A stretch of DNA of 64,000 nucleotides, taken from Candidula unifasciata. Lineage: Eukaryota; Mollusca; Gastropoda; Stylommatophora; Geomitridae. Under the pieces are notes generated by a model. The model saw nothing but the letters and a program-made list of their open reading frames with translations. It was not told the DNA's origin and did not search any database. The stretch spans positions 171,001 to 235,000 of the forward strand of contig CAJHNH020000552.1 of assembly GCA_905116865.2 (NCBI GenBank). Reading direction: 5' to 3'. Position 1 is the stretch's first letter. Each line of letters opens with the position of its first letter. Shown piece by piece: positions 1-9,169 of the stretch. Made by a program: the position numbers and the translations under genes.

Positions 1-22
1 GTGCTGTGATGTCGTTTCTTAA
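1..22 (+). pseudogene. Last codons of an RNase H LINE ORF (cut by window edge)
   Basis: The first bases read CCDVVS-stop. This matches the ends of the longer relics at 16966-17062 and 31128-31225, which read [14 protein letters not shown], then WEC.ECCDVGS-stop. It is the 3' end of a repeated non-LTR element fragment. Confidence 0.55.
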
Positions 23-200
23 AACAACTCCACTCATTTGAGGCTAAGTCGACTTGTGACCCAATGTATTTTTGGGGAAGAAATAAAGGCCGTCTTCTCA
101 CAGATTTCAGGCCACGTCCTTCGGATCCACGGGTGAGCTTCTAGCTGCTACAGCCCGGTCGATCACCATTTACTTCTTGGTTAATTATTAAACAAAATGT
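23..200. other. Leader segment shared by the three units
   Basis: No gene is seen. The stretch is closely matched at 17,063-17,243 and 31,226-31,402, so it is part of the duplicated unit or the 3' UTR of the LINE relic before it. Confidence 0.6.
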
Positions 201-492
201 GGCTATCCTCCGAATATGGCGGCCACAAAAACACCCTGACAGGGTATCTTTCACGCCGCTACGTGCAGCGTGGAATGGGGCTAAACTAGATGGCTCTCGT
301 GAGAGCAACAGATTCCGCATCTCCTGCAGCTTTGCTCGTGAGTGCCAGCCATCTAGTTGAGCCCCAATCCACGCCGTGGCGTGGGGATACTCTTATCAGT
401 GGCGGTATAGTCGCAGGAAGTTGGCAATTTACATGTGACTGAGGCCCTGTTTTTGGCCGTCATTATATGTGGCTGTTATTCGGAGAATAGCC
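201..492. repeat. Foldback MITE-like element with long terminal inverted repeats
   Basis: It begins GGCTATCCTCCGAAT and ends with the inverted counterpart ATTCGGAGAATAGCC. Its centre is a second palindrome: a GGGGCTAAACTAGATGGCT arm facing its complement across a short loop. The same ends and core recur at 2651-2820, 7196-7678, 17244-17405, 18430-18640, 19065-19235, 34612-34805 and 35232-35400. No coding capacity is visible, so it is non-autonomous. Confidence 0.7.
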
Positions 493-508
493 CGAAATTT
501 CCTCTATG

Positions 509-553
509 TGGATTTGAACACAAGACCTTAGGGTGGCCTAACCGCTGCCTCAT
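509..553 (-). repeat. tRNA-like SINE head
   Basis: Read on the minus strand this shows GCGGTTAGGCCACC (A-box like) followed by TGTTCAAATCC (B-box like), the layout of a tRNA-derived Pol III promoter. Homologous copies lie at about 17,401-17,445 and 31,530-31,570. There is no cloverleaf acceptor stem, so it is a SINE remnant and not a tRNA gene. Confidence 0.5.
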
Positions 554-1189
554 TTTTATTCAATGTCCCTAACTACACCTGAGGCTCCTGTGCCCCCTGG
601 ACCGTTTCAGCGCTCCCCAAATTTTGACGGATGCCGCTTCCGCTCTCTAGATCCTCCCCCCCCCCCCCCACCCCTTTCTGGCTTAAACTGATTTTGAGAG
701 AGAGAAAGAGAGAGATAAATATAGAGAGGCACGCATGGTTTATTGCTCATAAAAATCTGAAGATGGAAAGCCTTTAGTAATATTAAAATTAAATACACTA
801 TGAGTCTTTCCATCAAAATCAATTTTTACTAGTGATGTATAAACCAAACGGGTAATATTTTATAAGATATTTTAAAAGAAACAAAGATGAAATGAAATGA
901 CCACGAAGAATACGAAAGGTTTTTATTTTTTTTTATTTTCTAAGTTCGTGCATGAAAAAAGTAATCGATAACGTACACATGTGAAAATGAATAAAGGTGA
1001 AATTTCGAAAACGGCCTAGACTTTGAATTTAGAACGACTACCCTATTTCAGTTTGAAACGACAATATTATGGCCGTTTAGGATTTCATTAGATTTTAGAT
1101 TGTGGAAAACCGAAAAGCAACAAACGAACTGGATAATTTGATTTTTTTAAATAAAAAGGTTGGAAACGTGTTTTTATTTATTTGTCTTT
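540..1189. repeat. Dispersed repeat of about 650 bp (four copies in window)
   Basis: No coding potential. Copies lie at 540-1189 (continuing at 2627-2650 beyond the Merlin insertion), 17440-18071, 31575-34231 (split by a LINE) and 51600-52215. The last copy is outside the triplicated units, so this is an interspersed family and not just part of the segmental duplication. Landmarks are AAACCAAACGGGTAATATTT and AAAAAGGTTGGA. It contains a C-rich tract at 652-671. Confidence 0.65.
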
Positions 1190-1317
1190 CTCTTTCAGGG
1201 CTCTACTTGCACCTTTGGACGCAAGCGGGACGGCTTCGGTCGGCTTAGTGGGAGTTCTCTCCCTTGGCCGCACTCAAAACAAGTAGCGGAAAAAGTCACG
1301 AATCAAATGACATACTT

Positions 1318-1530
1318 ACCTATCATCATCCGGGTGCGTGTAGGGTTGCGTACGGTTGCGTCTAGGGTAACCTATCATCATACGGTTGCGTGTAGGGTTG
1401 CATAAGGTTGCGTCTAGGGTAACCTATCAGCATACGGTTGCGTGTAGGGCTGCGTAGGGTGTCTATCATGATCCTACGGTTGCGTGTAGGGCTGCGTATT
1501 GTGTAGGGGTTAGGGGTAGGGTTAGATGTG
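1318..1530 (+). repeat. Telomere-like G-rich minisatellite inside the Merlin element
   Basis: It is an imperfect tandem of TACGGTTGCGTGTAGGGT-type units with CCTATCATCA spacers, running into GTGTAGGGGTTAGGGGTAGG and GGGTTAG. It lies between the left inverted repeat and the end of the transposase relic. Confidence 0.7.
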
Positions 1531-2553
1531 AAAATTTTCATGTAGGAGGTCGAAATAGTGACCGACAATCTGATGCTTGTGGGAGTGGCGCCACTGAAAT
1601 TCTGCCAAATAGGACGCCAATAGCGGGCGGCTGATGCCCATTCGCTGGCGAATTGTTTGTTTCACTAGCATCCACAGGCCTTCGATTGTTTGTGTGTGTA
1701 TGTGACTGTGCACGACGTCGACGAAGTTGGTCTGGTGGACTACTAGTACTACCTCGTACAGATAGATGCCATGCCTTAAGTTTGCGACGTTGCTGTAGCC
1801 TCACCAAGCGTCAGTCACGATGGTCGTTCCCGGCAGGACGTGATTTGTTATAATCTTCTCCAATGTCGCCGCATCTTGTTTTTGCACAAGCTCCAAGTAG
1901 CAACAGCCAGTCTGACGCTCTACTAGCCCAACGACCGTGACGGATGCGACCGCGCTGATACTTTCGTCGGAAGAAGTAGCTCTCGTCTACTTCAACCTAG
2001 ACAGAAATGCCGGTCTCATTGAGTCCTCCCAACTCCACGGTGTGTCTCAACATCCCCAATTATAGCATTCCTGACGGAAATAATTGGTGTAGTTGACAAT
2101 GGTGGACCAGCACGTGAGTCTCTCGAAGACCATGACAGTCGTTGAACTTACGCCGGAGAGCCAGTAGTACATCATCATGACTATTTTCTCGGTCGGCATG
2201 TCGCAGTTGGCGAAAAACGACCCCGTGCCAATGCTACACCGAGTTTTACAGCGATGACAACGCCAACCGTATCTGTCGCTACAGTCCTGGCGAGACGCTA
2301 GCGACATAGGTCGGTTGCACGAGCTGCACAGTTGCATATTCCTTATAAGACTATGCTCAGCTAGCCACCGCAACCACGCATACTTATCAGTCATTAAGGC
2401 ATACAGATCTGCAGGAGTTACGTCCGTGGCAACTAAGTCGTTCGTCGCAAGAACTTTGTTGGTTATGTGTGTGGGAGCTCGCTGTCTAACTGCCATGTTG
2501 ATGTTGTTGTTTGATTCGTGACTTTTTCCGCTACTTGTTTTGAGTGCGGCCAA
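1515..2553 (-). pseudogene. Merlin (IS1595/ISXO2-like DDE) transposase, broken
   Basis: This is a cut-and-paste transposase relic. The first 168 codons (2553-2047) are open and contain a zinc-ribbon with CSSC and CHRC pairs about 30 residues apart, typical of the N-terminus of this family. The catalytic part follows in shifted frames. VEVDES (first Asp, about 1984-1996) is preceded by a TAG that probably replaced a Gln codon. IVTDAW (second Asp, about 1800-1812) comes next, then TQTIEGLW (Glu, about 1665-1690) and the conserved SRPLLASYLAEFQWRH tail. The DDE triad is visible, but at least one frameshift and two stops make it inactive. The ends of the relic lie inside the inverted repeats of the element. 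Confidence 0.85.
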
Positions 2554-2650
2554 GGGAGAGAACTCCCACTAAGCCGACTGAAGCCGTCCCGCTTGCGTCC
2601 AAAGGTGCAAGGAGAGCCGTCTTTCAGTTATTATTATTATTATCAAATTA

Positions 2651-2820
2651 GGCTATCCTCCGAATAACGGCAACATTTTATGGCGGCTGAAAACACACCC
2701 TGACTGACAGGGCCTCAGTCACATGTAAATTGCGGACTTCCTCCGACGAATACATCGCGGCAAAACTAGGATTACTGTCTGTTGACAGTTTCGAGAAACG
2801 CAACAATACACACGATCATT
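2651..2820. repeat. Left part of a foldback element, interrupted by a LINE
   Basis: It starts with the GGCTATCCTCCGAATAAC terminus and matches 18,848-19,010 in unit 2. The sequence resumes after the LINE at about 6691, and a matching right terminus ends at 7678. Its last 11 bases are the left copy of the LINE target duplication. Confidence 0.6.
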
Positions 2821-2890
2821 CTTCTTCTGCGTTCGACATCAGTCATGCTATACATTGAGTCCCGTCTAGGTCAAAAATAGGATTGTGCGT

Positions 2891-3415
2891 TTAAGGTCGC
2901 CACCGGTCCCCCATAGCTTCTCTCGCAATGTGGATCCCCTGGGCCAGATCCACAGTCGTTGCTGTGAGAGGTAACTGCAGTATGTGCTCAGGGGTCTGTC
3001 TTTCTGCTCCACAATCACAGGCAGCAGATTCTTTTATGCCTATCCTATACAGGTGTGCTCGAAGACCACAGTGTCCAGTCCAAAGTCTAAAAATTGATGT
3101 TTGTTCTTTCCTGTTAAGTTTGTTTATGCTGTCACTCTCTGGTCTGTAATCTCTATTCTGCTTTCTCCACTCCCTCTTGAAAGACTGCTTTAGTGCTGTT
3201 TTGGTTTCCTTGTAGCTGTGTGGTGGATGAGGTTGTGGAAGATTACTCCCAGCTTTTGCCAACTCATCTGCTCTCTCATTTTCTTGAATACCACCGTTGG
3301 CTGGTATCCACTGCAAGACCAGTTCTGCTTCCTTGGAGAGTAAGCCAATGTTAGTCCTTAGATGTGCAATTAGTTTGTCTTGTTTTTTGCTTGATAGTGC
3401 TTGGAGAACAGACAA
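2891..3415 (-). pseudogene. LINE RNase H domain and Cys-rich C-terminus
   Basis: 174 residues are open. LQWIPANGGIQENERADELAKAG is the last catalytic region of LINE RNase H (usually WIPSHxGIxGNExAD), here with Asn for the usual His. FRLWTGHCGLRAHLYRIG and CDCGAERQTPEHIL follow, the Cys/His end of Jockey/I-type elements. The N-terminal RNase H residues lie upstream at about 3420-3600 in broken frame. Confidence 0.8.
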
Positions 3416-3929
3416 TGAGTCACTAAGTACAACAATTTTGTGCCCTCTGTGTCCTTGAGTGATGAGATGTTGGACTGCAGAAAGGAGGGCAGTTGCCTCA
3501 GCTCTGAAGTTAGTGCAGATGTCACCTGCTGGTAGAGAGAGAGTTTTTGCTCTACTGCTACCCCCTAGTGGGTACAGTTAATGTATATTCCACAACCCCC
3601 CTTTCTGACTGCATCTTAGCAGAGCCGTCAGTGAAAACCTGAGTCCAAGTGGTGTTTGGATACTTCTCATCAAGCATAGCAAGAGCCATGGTTCTCTGTT
3701 GTGTCTCCATCTGGGCATCTTTTGAAGTAATCCTTGGTACCTTTAGGACTACATTTGCCTTCTCTGGCTTACTTGTCCATGGTTCTGGCCTAAGTTTTTC
3801 GCACAGTGCTACATCTCTTTGAAGCAGATCTTGGTGCTGTCTGTACAGTTCTCTAGCAATGTGGTTGGGGCTCTGACGCTTCAGTCTGTTTTTTGTTCTC
3901 TCTTGAAATTTAAAATGCAGTGGGTGACT

Positions 3930-5372
3930 TTAAAGTCTTTTTAATTTCTCATACTGTAAAAGAGTTTTGTATTGTCTTCTGAGTTCGAGTGGTTCAGTAT
4001 CTGCTATCCTCTCTATCTCTCTGATGGGGGTGGATTTCATGGCTCCGAGAACAATCCTTAATCCCATATTCTGAACCTTGTCCAGTTTTCCCATTGTTGT
4101 CTTGGCTGCTGCAGCCCATGCAATGGAGGCATATTCCATGACTGGCCTGACTGCTCCAGTATATACTTGTTTTAGGATTCTGGAGTTAGCGCCCCATGTG
4201 GTACCTGCTAATTTTTTCATTACTGCAAGCTTCTTGAATGCTTTCCCATGTACTGCTTCTAGGTGTGACTTCCAAGTTAGTCGCGAATCAAGTGTAATGC
4301 CAAGAAATGTAGGAGTGTCAGTCTGTGGAATGAGCTGGTTTTTTATCCAAATTTAGATTTTTTTTCTTTTTTGGGGGAGAAAGAGAAAAGTGATGCTGTG
4401 CTTTTTGAATTATTTAGCTTTAGACCCCACTTTTCGGTCCAGGCTTCTACATTTTCCACAGTTTTCTGTAACAGATATGAGGCTGTGGTATTCGGATGCT
4501 GTCCAAACTGCAAAGTCATCATCATGTAGGGTATTATAAACGTGTTGGTGGCAGGTTGCTGTGATATCATTTATGTAAACCAGGAACAGAGTTGGTGCTA
4601 TCGCACTGCCCTGGGAAACTCCTTCTCATAGTTTTGCCAGTTTGCAGATGTGTCCATCAGTTCTGAATCTGGCTCTGCGTTGGAAAAGAAAGTCTTTGAT
4701 CCACTTGTACGTGTATGTGCAACTCCACTGTAGAAGTTTTAGTTGTAACTCTTTCCAAACTGCCTGTAGAAGGTTTTGCCAGATATGTGTTTCTGGCCTT
4801 CAGAGTTTTTCCAAACTATTGTATCGAAAGCAAGAGAGAGAGGTCAAAGAAGACTGGATGAGAACTACTTCCTTCCAGGCTGAAGAACCTTTTTTTCAAT
4901 TTGGTTGTAAATGCCCTTGGCAGCAAGAGCATTAATGCCGTCATTTCTTCATTTTCAACTCTCCAATTCCAACTTCCAGCTCTTGCATAGTAAACTTTTC
5001 TGACATGCAGGCCTTTTTTGTTTTTGTGCTAGAGTTTGCTAGAAGAGTCTTGGTTTGGTTTCGTACTTCTTTTATTCTTTTCATGGGAATATGAACCTCA
5101 GCTTCCTTCTGGTGTGTTTCAGCTAGCAAATCTGCTGCTGCCTTGCCAGTAACAGCTCCATTGTCTGTTAGGAGTACAACTCTGGCTTTTTCTGTCTTGT
5201 CTCCATTCAGGCTTTTTGTGAGATTCCACAGACGTGAAGTGTCCTTCTCGAGGTTAAATGACACCGTCTTTTTGTGCCAGCTTTCCCTCATCTGATTATT
5301 TCTCTCTTTGATAAAGGCTGCTTTTGCTCTGTTATGAAGTATTATATTTTTATCTGTCGGATCCTTCTCCAT
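3930..5372 (-). pseudogene. LINE reverse transcriptase domain, heavily decayed
   Basis: The segment 5372-4941 covers the linker and start of the RT region. Around 4500-4530 the YxDD active-site motif is degenerate: the minus strand reads HDDDFAVWTA. It is followed by TVENVEAWTEKWGLKLNNSKS, typical of the RT palm-thumb boundary (wrapping at 4343-4570). The segment 4220-3930 reads VYTGAVRPVMEYASIAW, the conserved thumb region. Several frame changes separate the pieces, and fingers motifs between 4570 and 4941 are poorly preserved. Confidence 0.78.
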
Positions 5373-5463
5373 ATTTTCCCTCCTGGTCCTAAGTTTGGAA
5401 TGCAGAGTGTCCAGTTCAGGCGACCAGTAAGGTTTAAAGTTTTTCCTGCTGCCTCGGGGTATG

Positions 5464-6311
5464 TTACCCTTGGCTGCATTTAGAATAGTTGTGTTGAGGA
5501 TCTTCAGTTTGGGATTTATTTCCAGTCTTCTGAAGAAGACTCTTTAACATGTCGTCCAACTGGGAAGTGAAAAGACTCCAGTTAGCCTTCTTGTAGTTCC
5601 AGCTGGGAGGATTCTTTTCCTTATTAACCTCTCTACTTTTGTTAGTAGACAGGATTACGGGCCTGTGATCACTGCCTCCCAGCTGCTGACATACATCCCG
5701 GCTGGTAACTTTCTCCACATCTTCAGTTGCTATAGCCAAGTCTGGGGTGCTAGTTTTCCTCCAAGCTCGAGAGTAGAATGTGTCTGGGTCATCACGATGA
5801 TTTATCAGAACTAGAGTGTTGCTGATTATCCAGTTTTCTACCTCTTCTCCTTTTGCATTGAGGTCTGTGTAGCTCCAGCTAGGTGAGTGGCTATTCAGAT
5901 CTCCGACAGCAATCCAGTTTTCTGTGTTTAGTTGGATGGGTCCCAGATTAATATGTTTGGTGGTGAGTAGATGTTGCATACTGTTACATCTCCCCTTGCA
6001 CCCTTGATAGTGACTGTGATAAACTCTGTATCCCCACTCTGAGATCTCTGGGTTTCCTAAGCGGTGATCGTGTTCTTGACAGCAGTCAAGACTCCTCCTT
6101 TTGGACAATTTAACCTGTCGTGTCTGAAGATTTGGTATCCCCTGATAGAGAATCTATGTGCACTTGTGAGGTGAGTCTCTTGGATGCAGCATATGTCAAT
6201 ATCGTGCTGCTTCAAGAAATGTTGTAGTTCAGTTTTCTTCAGCCTCACTCCCTCAGCATTCCAGTGCATAACTGTCAGTTTGTGTCCAGTTGCATTACTC
6301 TGTTCTTCCAT
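5464..6311 (-). pseudogene. LINE endonuclease (EEP) domain, frameshifted
   Basis: The first segment (6311-6057) reads LTVMHWNAEGV and ICCIQETHL, the N-terminal and catalytic Glu motifs of LINE AP-endonucleases. A frameshift then leads to a second segment (6108-5464) with VGDLNSHSPSW, TPDLAIA and GGSDHRPV, the metal-binding and catalytic Asp/His motifs near the C-terminus of the domain. The start at 6311 follows the family layout, but the protein is not made intact. It sits upstream of the RT segment of the same element. Confidence 0.82.
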
Positions 6312-6690
6312 GGTAGCTCCAGAAGATTCTGAGGTTGTTGCTCTAGTAGCAGTTTTTTTTTCAGGATTCCCCCTCCCATAGGCTGATTGCCTTCCAGAGC
6401 TTATGAGCTCTGCCTACCCACATTTTCTGTCAGGCTTTGTTGCCCTAGCCTTTGTTCTTACGGGAACTTACCACAAGGCAGTGGTGGTTTGGCATTCAGT
6501 GTGTAATCAACAAAGCAACAAATAAAGAAACCTGATATCCTACAGTTTGCAGCGGTGGAAAACATTGCCTTCTTGTGTTTGAACTGGTAAGAGGTTTAAT
6601 TTAAGCGATGAAAACTGATTCCCTATGCAAAGTGTTTGCCTTGAAATAATCTTGGTTGCTAGCGCCGCTATACCGGAAGTCCAAGTCCCA
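6312..6690 (-). other. Presumed 5' UTR of the RNase H LINE
   Basis: No ORF. It lies between the endonuclease start and the right-hand target duplication, so by position it is the 5' untranslated or promoter region. Confidence 0.45.
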
Positions 6691-6704
6691 ACACGATCAT
6701 TAAT

Positions 6705-7128
6705 AGCAGCTATCTTATGAAAAACGGTCCCAAATTATCAAGGCAGAAAATATACCCTAACAGGGCCTCAGTCACGTGTCAATTGTGTACTTCTGAGGAA
6801 TATACCGCCGCCACCAAATTGCGAACTTCCGAGTACTTCCGCCGAGAGTATCCCCCAGGCCACTCACCAGCGTGGATTGGGGCTAAACTAGATGGCTAGG
6901 ACTCACGAACAAATAAAATAAAGGCAGCTGCAGTAAATGCGGTAGCTGCTGCTCATGAGTCCCAGCCATCTAGTTTAGCCCCAATCCATACCGCGTGAGC
7001 GTCATGGAGGATACTATCGGCTGTGGCCGAAGTTGCCGAAAGTGCGCAATTTAAGTCGCGGGAAGTGCACAATTGACATATATATTTTCTGCCTCGATAA
7101 TTTGGGACCATTATTCAGAAGATAGTCT
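6705..7128. repeat. Foldback MITE with imperfect inverted ends
   Basis: The left end CTATCTTATGAAAAACGGTC and the following CCCAAATTATCAAGGCAGAA are matched in reverse near the right end (TTCTGCCTCGATAATTTGGG, then ATTCAGAAGATAG). A central palindrome of the family described at 201-492 occupies 6840-7030. No coding sequence. Confidence 0.65.
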
Positions 7129-7900
7129 TAATGGCAGGGAGACCACACACTCAGACGCAGGTTAGCGATAGTGTTCTTCCGATTAAACTCACCGCCGAGC
7201 GTATCCCCCATGCCGCTCGTAGCAGCGCGGATGGGTGGGTGGGGATAGCTAAACTAAATCACTGGGACTCACGAGCAGACGCTACCGCATCTCCTGCAAC
7301 TTAATCCAATTTATTTGCTTGTGAGTCCCAGCCATCTAGTTTAGACACCTATCCGTGCCGTGCGTAGCGGCGCGGGAGATACTCTTGGCAGTGAAAACTG
7401 CGTTACCAATGTGGCACCGATCATATTTTGTTGAGTTTCAATGGCACCACAGCCACAAATAGCAGGTTTCTGGGGCACTTTTTGCAACTTCTGTGCCACT
7501 ATTTTCAAAAAAATGGCCTCATTTATCACTAAGTAGCCAATTTTTTTATTTTCTCTATTGTTCGTTACCTATTATTTTCAAGTTCAAGTTTTTGAATGTT
7601 TACAACACACGACCTAATGAGGCCCTGTGAGGATGTTTTTGGCCACCATAATATGTGGCTGTTATTCAGAGGATAGCCTTATATTATCATTGATAAGTTT
7701 GTAAGACTTATCCTTATCTTATGTGCAGACAGACATTGTTGCCCTGAGCACAACAATATATAGTTTCTAGGATCTCTGTTTAAAAAAAAAAAAAAATACT
7801 TTATTCATTATTTCCATTCAAAACGTTGATAGCTCGGCTTAGAACTGACAGACAGGCATAAAAGAGGTACCGCTAGAAAGAGCTTATTGATGTGTCTGTG
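7129..7900. repeat. Foldback core and right terminus, unit leader
   Basis: No gene is seen. 7196-7385 is another palindromic core, and GTGGCTGTTATTCAGAGGAT (ending at 7675) begins the right terminus of the element that starts at 2651. The stretch matches 19,020-19,414 in unit 2. An A15 run lies near 7780. Confidence 0.55.
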
Positions 7901-8212
7901 CAGTGATTAATCTTTATTTACTCATGATCTGTTTCAGAAATCTACCCCAGAACTTGGACAGTTTGTTCGCAAGTGGGGAAAATATTGTTTCATGACAGAA
8001 AACGTTATACCAAAGTAACAAGAACTATCAGAGGTGTTATCTGAAAACAGGATATAGATTCACTACAATAAGAGACATTGTTGGTTGTAGCAATGATCAT
8101 AAATATACAAGTTGGCTGCATGTCTAGCAAAGGATGACCCAAACTAACCTCAGCATTTGTTGACTGTTTGTGATTTTACTAGACTGTTTTACATTCTGTA
8201 GTTTGCCATAAA
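7901..8212. other. Unit-shared noncoding sequence with a truncated SINE piece
   Basis: No ORF. It is collinear with 21,470-21,790 of unit 2. The last 45 bases (CTAGACTGTTTTACATTCTG, then TAGTTTGCCAT) resemble the body of the SINE family seen whole at 50258-50437. Confidence 0.5.
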
Positions 8213-8540
8213 TGAATGTTAAAAATCCCTTGGACTGCCAGAGTAACTAACAAGGATTGCTTGAAAGACGCTAATGAAAGGATATCAATAAATACAGCTA
8301 TAAGCAAAATACAAGCACTGTTTTTTGGTCAAGTGATAAAAGAAAAGGCTTTGGAGAATATTGTTATGACTGGAACCATCAACGGTAGAAGACAGAGAAG
8401 CTGACCGATAGATGGATTGCGACAGTGGCACTGAGGGATATCATTGTTGAAACTGATCCAGAGGCAAAGCGGCCGTGATCTGTTGAGATGTATGTACGCC
8501 TGCACTAATCATCAGGGCACGTGATGATGATGAGTTTGCC
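8213..8540 (+). pseudogene. 3' end of a LINE reverse transcriptase ORF
   Basis: It reads LKIPWTARVTN, then ISKIQALFFGQVIK and RPIDGLRQWH, the post-RT C-terminal region of a non-LTR element (usual form RxLRIPWTA.. FFGHV.RR). It is 5' truncated, lacks the RT core, and ends in a TGATGATGATGA tail at about 8522-8532. Copies stand at the same place in units 2 and 3. Confidence 0.7.
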
Positions 8541-8936
8541 ATATGCCTCCTCAAAAGTCAACTTGCAGTGCAATCCACTGTCTGTATCAATACAGGTCTA
8601 CTTCCAGATTGCATACAGCAGAATCTAACCTAGTATGTTAGAGTTGTAAAACTGTTTACAACCCCTGAGCTACTAATGCTGCTGATAATAATGCAGCAGG
8701 ATAAAATTTAACTTTATAGTGACAAAAGACTCATTGTGACTAAAAAGTATTTACAAAGATGTAATAATGCACAGAGAATGTGTCTTCTGATGTTAAAGTC
8801 ATCACCAAAATATCTTTGATTAAGAATTTGCAATCACAGTAGAATCACTGGTCAAATATTCACAGAATTCTGAAAAGTTTTCTTAATTTTAAAGTGGGTG
8901 TTATTACTGTCTTTGTAAACAAAAATGCTAGCAGCA
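8541..8936. other. AT-rich unit-shared noncoding sequence
   Basis: No ORF or known repeat is recognised. It is collinear with 22,111-22,500 and 41,580-41,960. Confidence 0.5.
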
Positions 8937-9140
8937 TATCGTTTACAGGACCTTGCAGAACCAGCATTTTTTGGCTGATGTGATTTTTCTAGACAGATTT
9001 ACATTTTTTAGTTTGCCATTGCTTCCTGAATGTTCTGCATTTAATACAACTGACAAAACCGGTCTGCTGCCACATAGCCAGCAGCTGGGATCAAAGGGGC
9101 ATTATGAAGCATGTTTGCAATGCCTCAGCAACAGACACTG
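8937..9140 (-). repeat. Decayed tRNA-headed SINE just upstream of zinc-finger gene 1
   Basis: It aligns with the SINE at 50258-50437: CAGGACCTTGCAGAACCAGC, TTTACATTTTTTAGTTTGCC, then CAGCTGGGATCAAAGGGGCATT. The Pol III boxes would lie on the minus strand. The B-box equivalent is damaged (CTTTGATCCC). It ends about 30 bp before the ATG. Confidence 0.65.
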
Positions 9141-9169
9141 AATGACGAATAAGTAAACATATATCAAAC

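Larger units (their letters stand above)
1198..2618 (-). mobile_element. Merlin-superfamily DNA transposon, nearly full length but decayed
   Basis: The terminal inverted repeats are about 100 bp (1198-1300 and 2518-2618) and almost identical; they start GGGCTCTACTTGCACC on one side and GGCTCTCCTTGCACC on the other. The flanks 1190-1197 and 2619-2626 are a 7/8 matching 8-bp target duplication (CTCTTTCA and GTCTTTCA), as expected for Merlin. The uninterrupted site is present in units 2 (about 18,050) and 3 (about 34,210). Between the repeats lie a broken transposase and a short telomere-like minisatellite. Confidence 0.88.
2821..6690 (-). mobile_element. Non-LTR retrotransposon with EN, RT and RNase H (Jockey/I-like), decayed
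   Basis: It is flanked by an 11-bp target duplication ACACGATCATT (2810-2820 and 6691-6701). Read on the minus strand the order is 5' UTR, AP-type endonuclease, reverse transcriptase, RNase H with a Cys-rich end, and a short 3' tail ending in AACGCAGAAGAAG. All domains are interrupted by frameshifts or stops, so the element is dead. The insertion is private to unit 1. Confidence 0.85.
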
